DNA of 64,000 nucleotides from Celoporthe dispersa. Its lineage: Eukaryota > Ascomycota > Sordariomycetes > Diaporthales > Cryphonectriaceae. The notes under the pieces were generated by a model. That model was not told the origin of the DNA, searched no databases, and saw only the letters and a program-made list of their open reading frames with translations. Shown piece by piece: positions 11,999 through 21,807 of this stretch. Both the position numbers and the translations under genes were made by a program. Numbering within the stretch: the stretch's first letter is position 1; the number at the start of each line of letters is the position of its first letter. Location: assembly GCA_016584495.1 (NCBI GenBank), contig WAID01000004.1, forward strand, positions 3,410,001 through 3,474,000. The letters run 5' to 3'.

Positions 11999-14386
11999 CT
12001 ATGCAATATTGAACTCGCTCGCCGCATTCCGCCCCATCTTGCGGATCATCTCCTGCATCTTCCTCCTAGACGCCTCCTCGTCAACATCACCAGCACCACC
12101 ATCGTTCCAACCCGCCTCGTCCGTCTTCCTCTTGCTGCCTCCCGCACCACCACCACTGCTCTTTCCGCTGCCAGCCTTGTGGGTCCTCCTCTGAACCCCG
12201 CCGCCGATCCCACCTGGTGCCTCTCGTAGTCCAAAGCTCTTGGCCACGTGTCCGAGGTGCAGCTGTGTGATGTCGAACACCTCTCGCTCCTCCTTGACGT
12301 GCGTCGCGTACGCGCGGATATGAGAACGGAAGCCTTGACGGGCTGCGTCGAGAATACTTGTCCCGCCGATGGGGATCTTTGGCTTGGGTGCCTGAGCTGA
12401 CTTCTTTCCGCCCTTGTTGGTGGGTCCTTTCGGGGTACTCATCTCACAGGCGAGAAGCCGTTGCTCGATGGAGAGCTGCAGGGCTTCAGCGCGGGCATTA
12501 GCAGATTGCCTGGTGGGTTGTTGCTGTTGAGGTTTCTCCTCGTCCGGGTCACTCGTTGGAGATTGCGGCATCTCGATCGGGGTTGCGAAGCCTTTCTGCA
12601 GAACGGTCTCATAGGATTGGGCGGTCGCTGGTGGGGTAGAGGGGAGCATGGAGATGTAGGCCTCCTCGCATCCTGGTTGCAGGAAAAGGGCAGCCTTGCC
12701 TGGCCGTCCTGCACGTGCCGTTCGACCGATGCGGTGAACGTGGTCTGCTATGGCGAAGGCGGGATCGTATTCGATGACGAGCTCGACGGACGGGACATCA
12801 AGACCACGCGAGGAGATGTCCGTTGTGATGAGGACGGCGGGCTCCTTGCATGTTGAGAACGAGCGGAGTGTCGAGGTTCGAATCTGTTGCGTGAGCGAGC
12901 CATGAAGCTTGTGGAGGAGGATGGTCCGATTCGCTGGAGAGGTGATGTAAGCTGCCGGGTAAACAGTTGACGGCGGCGGCGGCGCTACTTCTTTCTTGTC
13001 CGTAGACGGCGTCGATGGTGATGTGGAAGCAGGCTGTGCGGAGGGTGCAGTAGATTTGAGCAGGTCGAAATGGAAGTCGACCGAGTCGGCGCAGGAGATG
13101 AATATGATGGCTTTCATGACCGAGCCCTTCCTTGCGAAAGCATCCTTCAGCAGGGCTATCAGCGTGACCAACCGCAGCTTGGCTGGAACGACCAGGTACG
13201 ACTGCTTGAGCTGGGCCGGGGCAGCAAAGACGGCCTCGTTCTGGTCCTCTCGCGTGTCGTCCTTCCCGGCGGTGATATGGATTGCCTCGTGCAGGCTGAT
13301 CTCGCCCAGCTTCTGGACGTTCATCTTCATTGTCGCAGAGCAGAGCACCGTGACCCTCCTTTTCGGCAGTGCCTTGTCCAACTCAACACCCTCCGGGTTC
13401 GTCGTCTTCAGTGGGTCCCTCCGGATCTTGGCGACGATCTGCTTGAGGTCCTGCTCGAAACCCATCTCCATCATGCGGTCGCCCTCGTCAAGCACAAGCC
13501 ACCTGACGGTGCCGACGTCGAGGATCTTGGTGTTCTCCAGGTGATCCGTCAAGCGCCCAGGCGTGGCGATGAGAATATTGCAGCCCTTACGGATGCGTGC
13601 CTTTTCCGAGTGCTTGCTCTCGCCACCCATGACGGCGGTGCTCACGATCCACGGACAGCACCTGAGTAGCTTCTCGAGCACCACAGAGATCTGCTTGCAC
13701 AGCTCTCTGGTCGGGGCCAGGATGATGGCGAACAGCCCCGAGTTCCTGTGGATATTCGCACCCGCACTCGTCTCGTCGTTGTTCCGGCTGAGGGCGAGGA
13801 TCCTCTGCACGATGGGGAGCAGGTAGGCCAGCGTCTTTCCGGAACCCGTCTGCGCCTGCAGGAAAGCATCCTCGTCCCCCGTGATCAGCTGTGGTATTGT
13901 ATTCTTTTGGATCGAGGTCGGGGCCTTCATCTCGAGTTTTGCCGAGAGATGTTGTGATACCCTCCGCGACAGACCCAGCGCATGAAAATTCGATGCCTCC
14001 TCGGACAGAGGCGCATTGGAGGGCCTTGCGGGCTCGACAGGCTCGGCGGGAGCGTCCTCGAAGACTGTCTTGGCTGTCGGGTTCGATGTAAAGAGCCGCG
14101 AGGCTACCTGGAAGGGTTTCGAAGGATCGCCGCCGAGACGCGGTCCGCCATCTGTTCTTTGCCTCTTGGCCGGTCGATCGAGGTCGCCATAACCACGTCC
14201 TGCAGGCTCTGCATGGTCACCTGGTCCAGGCCTTCTGGGCGTGGGCTTGCCGCCTGTCTCGGTGGCAGCGTCTTTCTTCTGGGCTCTTCTCCGGTCTCTC
14301 CATGAACCTCCGATGTATTTGACTTTGGCTTTGGGTGCCGGGGTGTCTCCAAGAGGGGCAAGATTGATAACAAGGTCGTCCGCCAT
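11999..14386 (-). CDS. dbp7: ATP-dependent RNA helicase DBP7 (DEAD-box)
   Basis: This is a nucleolar DEAD-box helicase needed for early assembly of the 60S ribosomal subunit. It is one uninterrupted 795-aa frame. Motifs in order are a Q-motif region (PTSIQKNTIP, residues ~156-165), Walker A AQTGSGKT (178-185), PTRELC (225-230), TPGRL (275-279), motif II written DEGD (300-303), SAT in LCSATM, SSRGLDVP and HRIGRTARAG. The DEGD variant in place of DEAD, the N-terminal start with INLAP and a KVKYIGGSWRDRR block, and the C-terminal tail with ILDAARQGFRSHIRAYATH are characteristic of the DBP7 branch. The C-terminal end is Gly/Lys/Arg-rich. It is flanked on both sides by CpG-poor non-genic DNA, while the gene itself is normal in composition. 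Confidence 0.96.
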   Translation of the reverse strand: MADDLVINLAPLGDTPAPKAKVKYIGGSWRDRRRAQKKDAATETGGKPTPRRPGPGDHAEPAGRGYGDLDRPAKRQRTDGGPRLGGDPSKPFQVASRLFTSNPTAKTVFEDAPAEPVEPARPSNAPLSEEASNFHALGLSRRVSQHLSAKLEMKAPTSIQKNTIPQLITGDEDAFLQAQTGSGKTLAYLLPIVQRILALSRNNDETSAGANIHRNSGLFAIILAPTRELCKQISVVLEKLLRCCPWIVSTAVMGGESKHSEKARIRKGCNILIATPGRLTDHLENTKILDVGTVRWLVLDEGDRMMEMGFEQDLKQIVAKIRRDPLKTTNPEGVELDKALPKRRVTVLCSATMKMNVQKLGEISLHEAIHITAGKDDTREDQNEAVFAAPAQLKQSYLVVPAKLRLVTLIALLKDAFARKGSVMKAIIFISCADSVDFHFDLLKSTAPSAQPASTSPSTPSTDKKEVAPPPPSTVYPAAYITSPANRTILLHKLHGSLTQQIRTSTLRSFSTCKEPAVLITTDISSRGLDVPSVELVIEYDPAFAIADHVHRIGRTARAGRPGKAALFLQPGCEEAYISMLPSTPPATAQSYETVLQKGFATPIEMPQSPTSDPDEEKPQQQQPTRQSANARAEALQLSIEQRLLACEMSTPKGPTNKGGKKSAQAPKPKIPIGGTSILDAARQGFRSHIRAYATHVKEEREVFDITQLHLGHVAKSFGLREAPGGIGGGVQRRTHKAGSGKSSGGGAGGSKRKTDEAGWNDGGAGDVDEEASRRKMQEMIRKMGRNAASEFNIA

Positions 14387-15039
14387 GGTTCAGTCGAGCG
14401 CGGAGGACAGTGAAGGCAGGAAAAAGGTAGCAATGCCCATCAAGAGAGGGAGACTGTACAATGCGACAGGAGGTGGGGAGGGTGGAAGGATGAGAAAAAT
14501 ATAAAGTGGGGCCTGCACCATTGCTATCGATAACAAGTCTGTCCCCAAGCGAGTCCCCTGCCCTAGCACATCTAGCGTTCCCTGTCTCCTAAAACAACGC
14601 TGGAATTTGAATAGACAGGAACACAACCATGAGAGTCCCCAAACCACTATTCTTAAAGAGGAGTCTCCTCTTGTGTTAAGGTCTCTCCCAATGGAGGACT
14701 ATGGTGAGTGAACCGACTTGCAAATCCAGCAGTGGTGCTCTGTGGGCAGTCAACTCTTTCTCTCTCTTGACATGTAACATGCTTCTCACTTCTGCAGATG
14801 CCGGTGCACATCTTCCAAGTCATAATTTTGGCTCAAATGTGTGCTTGCTGCCAGTCTAGATGCAAACTTGAAAGGTTGCCCACCCCAATTATATTGGCTT
14901 ACACATGAGAATTCTCAAGCTCCTCAAGAGATTGAGTTAGCATAATGTTTGCCATCTCTTCATACTCCCTTGTAATTATTGCTATGAAAACATCATGCCT
15001 CTAGCAAGACTCCAAACACCAAATGGCCACAGGAGCACA
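14387..15039. other. CpG-poor intergenic DNA upstream of DBP7
   Basis: The first ~130 bases are the probable DBP7 promoter and leader. From about 14640 to 15040 the sequence again has very few CpG while TG and CA are frequent, like the block at 9.6-11.4 kb. No reading frame of interest is present. Confidence 0.45.
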
Positions 15040-15507
15040 AGGCTGCTCTAGACAATAATCAAGACAACAAAGACAAACCAGCCAAGAAGAAGAAGAAAAA
15101 AGCCCTGCGCAGGAGGAAAAGAGCGAGGGCTACACGGCAGCGCAGGCTGAGAGCTTGAACAACAGGTGCGAGCAGCCTTCCGTCGCCATCAACCGCGCTC
15201 CCGTCCTCAGCTGGGCCCTGTGCCTCGGCGTCGTCTTGGCGATCACGGCTACTACTAAGAATAGATCGATTGGGACGATTGCTGTCCCAGCCGATGACGG
15301 TAGTGATCCCGAGCGGAAGAAGTGAGAAGGACAAGGCGGCGGAGGATTTCCCTACCATTCACGCTATAGGCCTCCCGATGGCCGTCAAGGGAGATTCAGT
15401 CATGGTGAAGGGAAAGTCAAAGACGACGAGGGAGGTAGGGGATCGAAGGTGAGCTGGACTGGCAGGCGTTCAAGATCAAGGATGTCATTGGCAAGCCTTT
15501 TAGTTAA
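15040..15507 (+). pseudogene. Remnant of a fungal DUF-type gene (broken)
   Basis: A Lys-rich start (DNKDKPAKKKKK at about 15061-15100) is followed, in another frame, by an open stretch ending with a stop at about 15324 that reads EEKSEGYTAAQAESL, then VAINRAPVLSWAL and TKNRSIGTIAV. These pieces resemble a conserved fungal protein of unknown function that begins with a Lys-rich DKPAKKKK segment and contains an AINKAPVMxxWA motif followed by TKGxSLGIY. A second piece, GELDWQAFKIKDVIGKPFS plus stop (15448-15507), could be its C-terminal end. The expected middle region is missing and frames change, so this looks like a truncated, decayed copy. The family resemblance is from memory and is the weak point. 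Confidence 0.35.
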
Positions 15508-15611
15508 GAGGCCGAAATATCACCCGAGTCTGGTGGAGTTGAGAGCACAATTTTCTTTCTTTTTTTAAAAAAGAAAAAGAAAAAAAAGAAATGAAACCTG
15601 TTCTTGCCACT

Positions 15612-17413
15612 TCACTCAGCCTCGTCTGCAGTCTTAGGTCTCTCCAACACTTGCCAACATCTGACTTTCTCTTTGGACCTGGGCCAATACTGTACCTCAA
15701 TCTCCTCCTCATCTCTCCCGACAACTAGTTTGAACTCCCTCTCAAAATGAAGCTCACACTCTCCCGGCCTCGAGTACCACACAATCAGATCACCCTCCCG
15801 CAACCCGGCCTCCTGCGCCCTTGACCCCTCCACAACTCCTCGCACAACACCTTCATCCAGACTAGCGCTGTCGAACCCAAACTCCAGCCGCTCTTGCTCG
15901 ACAGCCTGCGGGCCATACGTCTTCCCAAAGCTGGCCAGCATGTCGTCCAGCTCATTGACTTTTCCCTCCTCCAACATCTCCCTGAAGTGCCTCTCTGCGT
16001 CCTCCCGCCCAATCCAGTGCGCAAGACCGTCCAACCAGTCCTTCTTCTGCACCTTGGACCCGTCCTCCCCCCTCCGGCGGGCGAGCAGGTCCCGGATCAG
16101 CTCGTCCATGGGCCGCAGGATGTCTACACTGCGGGCCACAGCAGCGCGGCGGGTGTAGGAGTCCATCTTGAGCATGTAGACGCATGCACGCAGGGTCCTG
16201 GCGGATGGGGCGTACCAGGCCTGGCTCGCGCCAAGAGGTGTCATTAGTACAGACTGGGGTTGAGAGAGGAGCGGGTTGGTGAAGTAGGCGGAGAGGAAGG
16301 CGTTGATGGTGGCGCGGAAGTAGTCGGGCCCACACTGGCCGAAGCGAAAGGGGAGGAAGACGGTGTAGAGATGGGACAGGCCTAGGGACGGCGGTTTGGG
16401 TCAGCTTGTGGGCGTGAGGAGAAATGAAGAGAGACAGAGGAGGGCGTGGTCCGCCAAGTGAATAATTACCATCGGTAAACCAGTCGTTCTCAGTGCCGTC
16501 GTCTTCGGGGGTCCAGGCGGGCCCAGGAAGACACCATGGTCCGGTTGAGGACCCTGATTAGATCCCAATCATGCGCGGTGCCCGTGTCTTCGTCATAGTC
16601 GATTATGCTGCTTGCTATGAGGGCTGTTCCCCTAAGACCCTTGGGTACTCGTCGTAGGAAAGTACGGTAGCTAGCCCCCTCATCGCTGAAGTGCTCCGAC
16701 ATGCGCGGCAGGATCTTTGCGGTGTAGTCCTTGACAGCGTCCATATTCTGCGGCAGATCGCCAAACCAGTACGTGCAGCCGAGACCTTGCTTCTCCGGGT
16801 CTGCTCCTCCTCGCGATCTCTCTGGCTCGGGAGGAAAGCTCCGGACAGGCCCGACCATGAACACACAGTCAAGGATAATATCGCTGTCACCCGCGACCTC
16901 GATCGGGTCCGGGCCTTCACCGTAACTGACCACCGCCCTCGTGCCTTCTGCACAACCAGACAAGTCCCACTCGAACACCACCTGGCACGTCTCGATGCTG
17001 AAACGCGGGAGAAACCGCCACCCTTCGCTAACGATGCCCCCTTTCTCACGGCGCAAGACGCATTCATCCCGACTGCTCTCGTGTTCGCTGTCGAGGGCCC
17101 TCGCGTCGGATGCGAAGGTAATATCGCCGATGGCCTCCCTCGCGAGCCGAACCTGTGTCGCCTCCCCTCCTGAGAGCAGGAATGGCACGGAGCCATCGCT
17201 GTCTGTTAGGGTGGCGGGGATGCCCTGCAGGAAGTGCTGGAGCCGGGACGAGTGCGCCTCGTCGTGTCGACCGTAGGTGCAGAGGTAGTCGTCCTCCTTG
17301 AGCCTCAGGCCTTTGATGGTGATGGAGAAGTGGAGGACAGTAATCTCGCCGTCGTCGCCATCGGTCTTGGGCGTGAGCAGGAGGTGTAGGGTGGGAGAGG
17401 CACTGGCGACCAT
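15612..17413 (-). CDS. Peptidase M61/PDZ-like protein, probably lacking the zinc site
   Basis: Two exons on the minus strand (17413-16470 and 16381-15612) code for about 570 aa after one correction. The 3' part carries a PDZ-like segment (EGVVRGVVEGSRAQEAGLREGDLIV) near the C-terminus, and the middle resembles fungal proteins annotated as M61 glycyl aminopeptidase-like. Where the M61 zinc-binding HEXXH should precede SWARLDPE, this protein reads RTMVS, so metal binding and catalysis look lost. A run of five G on the plus strand at 16507-16511 is one base too long: removing one lets LDPEDDGTENDWFTDG continue across the intron into LSHLYTVFLPFRFG. The start MVASASPT at 17413 is preferred; an in-frame Met at 17455 exists. 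The M61 assignment is moderate. Confidence 0.7.
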
Positions 17414-18265
17414 GTCGAGAGGGACCAGAAAAAGCAAAGAGGTTAGCGGGCTCACGATGCTTTGTTTGCGCGGAAGGCTGCTGGCACTTTAGTGTATATC
17501 TTGAGAGGCAGGACAGATGGCCTGCGTGATGTAGCTCATCATGCTTGTTTGTGAGCCTAGGCTGGGTCAGTAAGGCGAGCGGGGTTCTTACGTGCATCTG
17601 ATATACGAGCATAACACCCGATTGGACCAGAGTGTAGGCGTCAAGGAGGAGGTTCATTATACCTTGTGTGCAGATGACCAGGCCGGCGAAGGTCAAGGAA
17701 AGAAACACTTGTTCCAGGATTTAGTTGAAAAATAAGAGACAATTTAGATTTGTCTTTTCCAGGTTGGGTTCTCAAGGGTGATCCCGCTTAGGAAATGTTC
17801 TTCATAGAGACGAGACAATAGCAACACTTCGCATGCTGCCGAGATCCGTCTTGTATATGCTACTGTCGATGACGATGAACACTCATGCAAAGTCTCTGTA
17901 GTAAAGGACCTGCTGAAGAATGATTGATTCTTGGGTGTCGTGAAACCCCGCAGTAGGCCAAGGAAGGCACTTAGTCTGTGACTAAGACCGGTGGTGGGTA
18001 AGTACTTAGTAGATGGAAAGAACGATGATGATAGTTCACGTTGCGGGCCGTTGCGAGACGCAGCGACGTCATCGACAATGTCATACAAGCCTACCTCCTG
18101 AGGTTTGCCCCCAGAGACAACAAGTTATACTTACTTGCTCACCTCGCCCCCTTCAGCAATACTTCGACTGCTGCCATTATTTTATTTTATTTTCTTGCTC
18201 TCTTGCAGCTCACCCAAAGCCCACAACCTCGCCATCACCCACTCCTGCACGTGCACATATCCAAC
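17414..18265. other. Divergent promoter region
   Basis: This separates the start of the minus-strand M61-like gene from the start of the plus-strand hydrophilic-protein gene. A 114-codon minus frame (17744-18088) lacks any domain feature. No gene is supported. Confidence 0.45.
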
Positions 18266-18973
18266 ATGGCCAACCAACCATCCAACATCGAGCCGTATAT
18301 CCAGGCCGAAAACCCCGTAACGCGGGATCCCCTCGAGCAAAAGGCCACAGAAAAACCTCATCGCCAAGCCGGCTCCTCCTCCCTGGGCGAATCTGGCACG
18401 GCCGGCGGCGGCTCGCAGCACGGACAGGAAGGCGTCCCGACCTCCAGCGGCTACGGCGTGCACGGCAGTAGGCCTGTGGATGCACAGGAGGCGGCGGCGA
18501 CTAGCTACAGCAGCAGCACGGGGAGCGGCGGCGGCGGCGAACAGATCCTCCAGAACGAGAACGTCAACGCCGACGAGCAGATGGCGACACTGGCTGAGGG
18601 CAAAGTGGCAGACGCGGTGGACAGGAAGAGTGGTACGCAGAGAGCCCCTGGAGCCGGGCCGGCCGAGGAGCAGGACTTTGCCTCGGACCTGGACAGGTGA
18701 GTTATATTGTTCTTGAATGAATAAAAAAAATTGTGTCTTGACGAGGGGAGGAGAGCTAGATAGGTGGGGTGGAAAGGGGGGAGAGGTGTCCCATAATTAT
18801 GTGGTGCTACCTCTTCGTCTTCGTCGTCCTTCTTTACAGCTCGCTGACGTCTTAACAGGAAGAAGGCAGAGCAGGCCGAGGCTCGCGAGGCGATCAAGGA
18901 GGCCCGTCAAGCGGGTGCTGATGTCGGTGGAGGGTCCGGCCGCTTGGGAAATGAATCTCTAACCGATGCATGA
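18266..18973 (+). CDS. Small hydrophilic conserved fungal protein, two exons
   Basis: Exons 18266-18696 and 18859-18973 join across a 162-bp intron (GTGAGT donor, ACAG acceptor) to give 181 aa. The protein has no signal peptide or membrane segment. It is rich in Gly, Ser, Gln, Glu and Ala and probably intrinsically disordered. A QMATLAEGKVADAV segment in the middle is followed after the splice by a charged helix, KKAEQAEAREAIKEAR, leading to a Gly-rich tail. Similar charged C-terminal helices are seen in small uncharacterised proteins of other filamentous fungi, which is why I keep it as a gene. Nothing points to a specific function. The splice joins the frame cleanly and the stop follows soon after. 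Confidence 0.7.
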
Positions 18974-20415
18974 TCCTCCACTGCTGGAAGTCTTCACTGC
19001 GGGATTCTAGACGAGTCGGGCGGAGACAAGGTTCCCGTAGAGACCATCAACACACCATGTATCAAACAAGAGAAGGCAATGCCCGACTGATCCACTCGCT
19101 CGGCTCCGTAACAATGCTGCGTCGATGGGCCCCCTTTCGTGACCATGAGGATGGGGCTCTCGTTCCTCTGCTGCTTTATGATGTAGTATGTTCAAGATTA
19201 AAGCCGGGACGTTTCGTCACGGGTGCGGATCAGAACAGAACATTCACAGTGGGGCCTCGGTAATGTCTCCGAGAGACGAGATGATGATCGAGGATCTTGC
19301 CCCGAGTGTCGGCGGAGGTGTTTTCGTATCTGTAAAGACTCGGAGCTGTTCGACTCTCCCTCTCAAAACATAGTGCTCAACGGCAGGGACTTTCTTTTCT
19401 TGCAATCTCGGCCGAGAGACATGACCATCCTGACTTGTCTCGGACGGGACAGAAAAAAGCCCACGTAGGAAGAATTCTCATGTTTTGATGGGGAAGAACA
19501 CAAAGAGAGAAAAGACGACACGACATGGCTTTGGTAGATGAACGGAACATGCGCTGTAGAGGAGCCCCTATCTGAGACCTCTTTCCCTGTCCCTGCAGTG
19601 GTGTAGTAACATACATAGTGCGGAAGAATCCGTAGTGCTACTACCATAGTAGTAAAAAAGTAATGCAGTACACTGTAGTGCAGGTGGTGCAACCTCCCAG
19701 CAGGGCTTTCAGGCGCTCCAGGGCGCCTCCCAGGCCCCAACCCCTCTGAGCCGCCTGAGGGACCCACCTACAGGGGGCCAGCTACGGGTACTGTTGGTGG
19801 GAAATACGGAGGGCTGCCCCACCCACCGCTCCCCTCGTCAGTTCTCGGCCGGGCCTGTGTGGGGTAGTAAATTCGTCACCCTCACCTTTTTTTTGCTTTA
19901 GATGATACGAGGCTATTCCGGACTCGAGGGCACTTCTACCCACCCCTTGCACCAGCCCTTGGCCCGCTCGTGTGTTTCGAAACAGACTGATTGTTCGCAG
20001 GACCACACCCCCAAAACATCATCGAAGCGAGCCCTGTAATCTCCTGCGGCCCCGTTCGTGCCCACGATGGGTATCCTGGCCCTTTGGTGGCGCCCCGCCC
20101 CTGCCAGCCCGTCTTGGTCCTGCAGGTCAGTCGTCCGCCTTGCAGCCTCGTCTGGGGAGGGGACACCATCCACAGACCAAACATGATCGCCCCTTTATTT
20201 ATTTATTTTTTACTTACATGCTTGATATAAAGCTTGCCTCGCTAGGACGGGCGGTCTTTTGTTTTCTCGGCGTCGCTCTTTCTCGTTAGTCCTGCATGCT
20301 TTGATAGCTCAACGACAGCTTCCCTACTTCATTCTTTCTTCGTGGTCTGCACATACACATTCGTTTCTTATCGAGCCATTTCTCTCTTTTCTACAGACTC
20401 TCACGTTCATTCATC
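18974..20415. other. Intergenic region upstream of pectin methylesterase
   Basis: I see no gene. The last ~200 bases are pyrimidine-rich with an AT-rich TTTATTTATTTATTTTTTA element at about 20194-20212 and a TATAAA at 20226, suitable for the promoter of the secreted enzyme downstream. Frames on either strand are short and lack features. Confidence 0.45.
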
Positions 20416-21807
20416 ATGGTGAAGTCTGTCGCTATCATCCCCGCGCTGGCCGCGACCGCTTTCGGCGCTGCTCTCGACTGGTCAGCCTCTCCCTTTGGAG
20501 GTGGCGGCAGCAGCAGCTGGGGCGTAAGTAATTCTTCCCCTTACTGTTGTTATCGATAAATATGGACTGGCTGGCTGACATTGACAAATAGGCTCCTGGT
20601 GCCGTGAGCTCTGGCTCCGCTAGTGGCTTCGGCGGCTCTTCGTCGTCTTCCTCCTCGGGCTCGTCCTCTGGGTACGGAGCCAGCGCCAGCTCCAGCGCCG
20701 TGGCCTCGACCAGCACGACATCCAGCTCTGGCTCCAGCTCCAGCTCCAGCGCCAGCGCCAGCGCCAGCTCTGCCAGCACCTCCCAGGACTCGACCGACTC
20801 CAGCAGCTCTTCCCGCACGACTGCCCCCAGCGGCAGCATCACCGTCTGCTCCAGCGACTGTGACTACACCACTGTAGGTCTACTAAAGTCCTCTCGGGCG
20901 CACACATGCTCATCCAGTCTCTGACACACAACTTCAACAGGTCCAAGATGCTGTCGACTCTCTTGACACATCCTCCTCGGATGCCCAGGTGATCTTCATC
21001 TACAGCGGCACCTACACGGAGCAGGTCACCATCCCTGAGCTCTCGGGATCCCTGACCATCTATGGTGAGACCGAGGACACGTCCGACTACACGAACAACG
21101 TGGTCAGCATCGAGCACTCCTCGTCTCTGCTCTCCGGTGCCGCCGACGACGAGGCCACCGGCACCCTCATCATCGAGGCCGAGAACGTCGCCGTCTACAA
21201 CATCGACATCAAGAACACCTACGGCGAGGGCTCCCAGGCCATCGCCCTCTCCGCGTACAACACCAACCAGGGCTACTACGGCGTCGGCCTCTACGGCTAC
21301 CAGGACACCCTCCTGGCCGAGACGGGCAACCAGATCTACGCCAACTGCTACATCGAGGGCGCTGTCGACTTCATCTTTGGCCAGGACGCCCGCATCTGGA
21401 TCGTCGGCTCCACCATCGCCTCTATCGGCGCCGGTGCCATCACCGCCAACGGCCGCGACTCGGACGACAACGTCTCCTACTATGTGATCACCGACTCCAC
21501 CGTCCAGGCCGGCTCCACCGACCCCGGTGAGGGTACCGTCTACCTGGGCCGCCCCTGGGGCGCCTACGCCCGCGTCGCTTTCCAGAGCACCTCCCTGAGC
21601 GACATCATCAACTCGGCCGGCTGGGAGGAGTGGAGCAGCAGCGAGCCCAACACCAGCGACGTCACCTTTGAGGAGTACGACAACACCGGCGACGGTGCCA
21701 CCCAGGACGACCTCGCCTCCTTCGCCACCACCATGACCTCTGCCCTGACCATCGACACCATTCTGGGCTCTGACTACGCCGACTGGGTTGATGCCGACTA
21801 CATTTAA
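20416..21807 (+). CDS. Secreted pectin methylesterase (CE8) with Ser-rich linker
   Basis: This enzyme removes methyl esters from homogalacturonan in plant cell walls. Exons 20416-20523, 20592-20873 and 20941-21807 give 418 aa. Residues 1-~18 form a signal peptide (MVKSVAIIPALAATAFGAA). Residues ~37-115 are a Ser/Ala/Gly/Thr linker, likely O-glycosylated. The catalytic right-handed beta-helix follows from ~residue 120. Active-site residues are present: Gln229 (SQAIAL), Gln251 and Asp252 (GYQDTLL), Asp273 (VDFIFG) and Arg334 (YLGRPWG). All three exons are in phase and no frame break is seen. The unusual point is the low-complexity region placed before the catalytic domain with no obvious carbohydrate-binding module. 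It sits alone, with gene-free DNA on both sides. Confidence 0.95.

Noticed and set aside
17744..18088. 114-codon minus frame between the M61-like and hydrophilic-protein genes
   Set aside because: No domain, no splice partner, and it sits in a divergent promoter.
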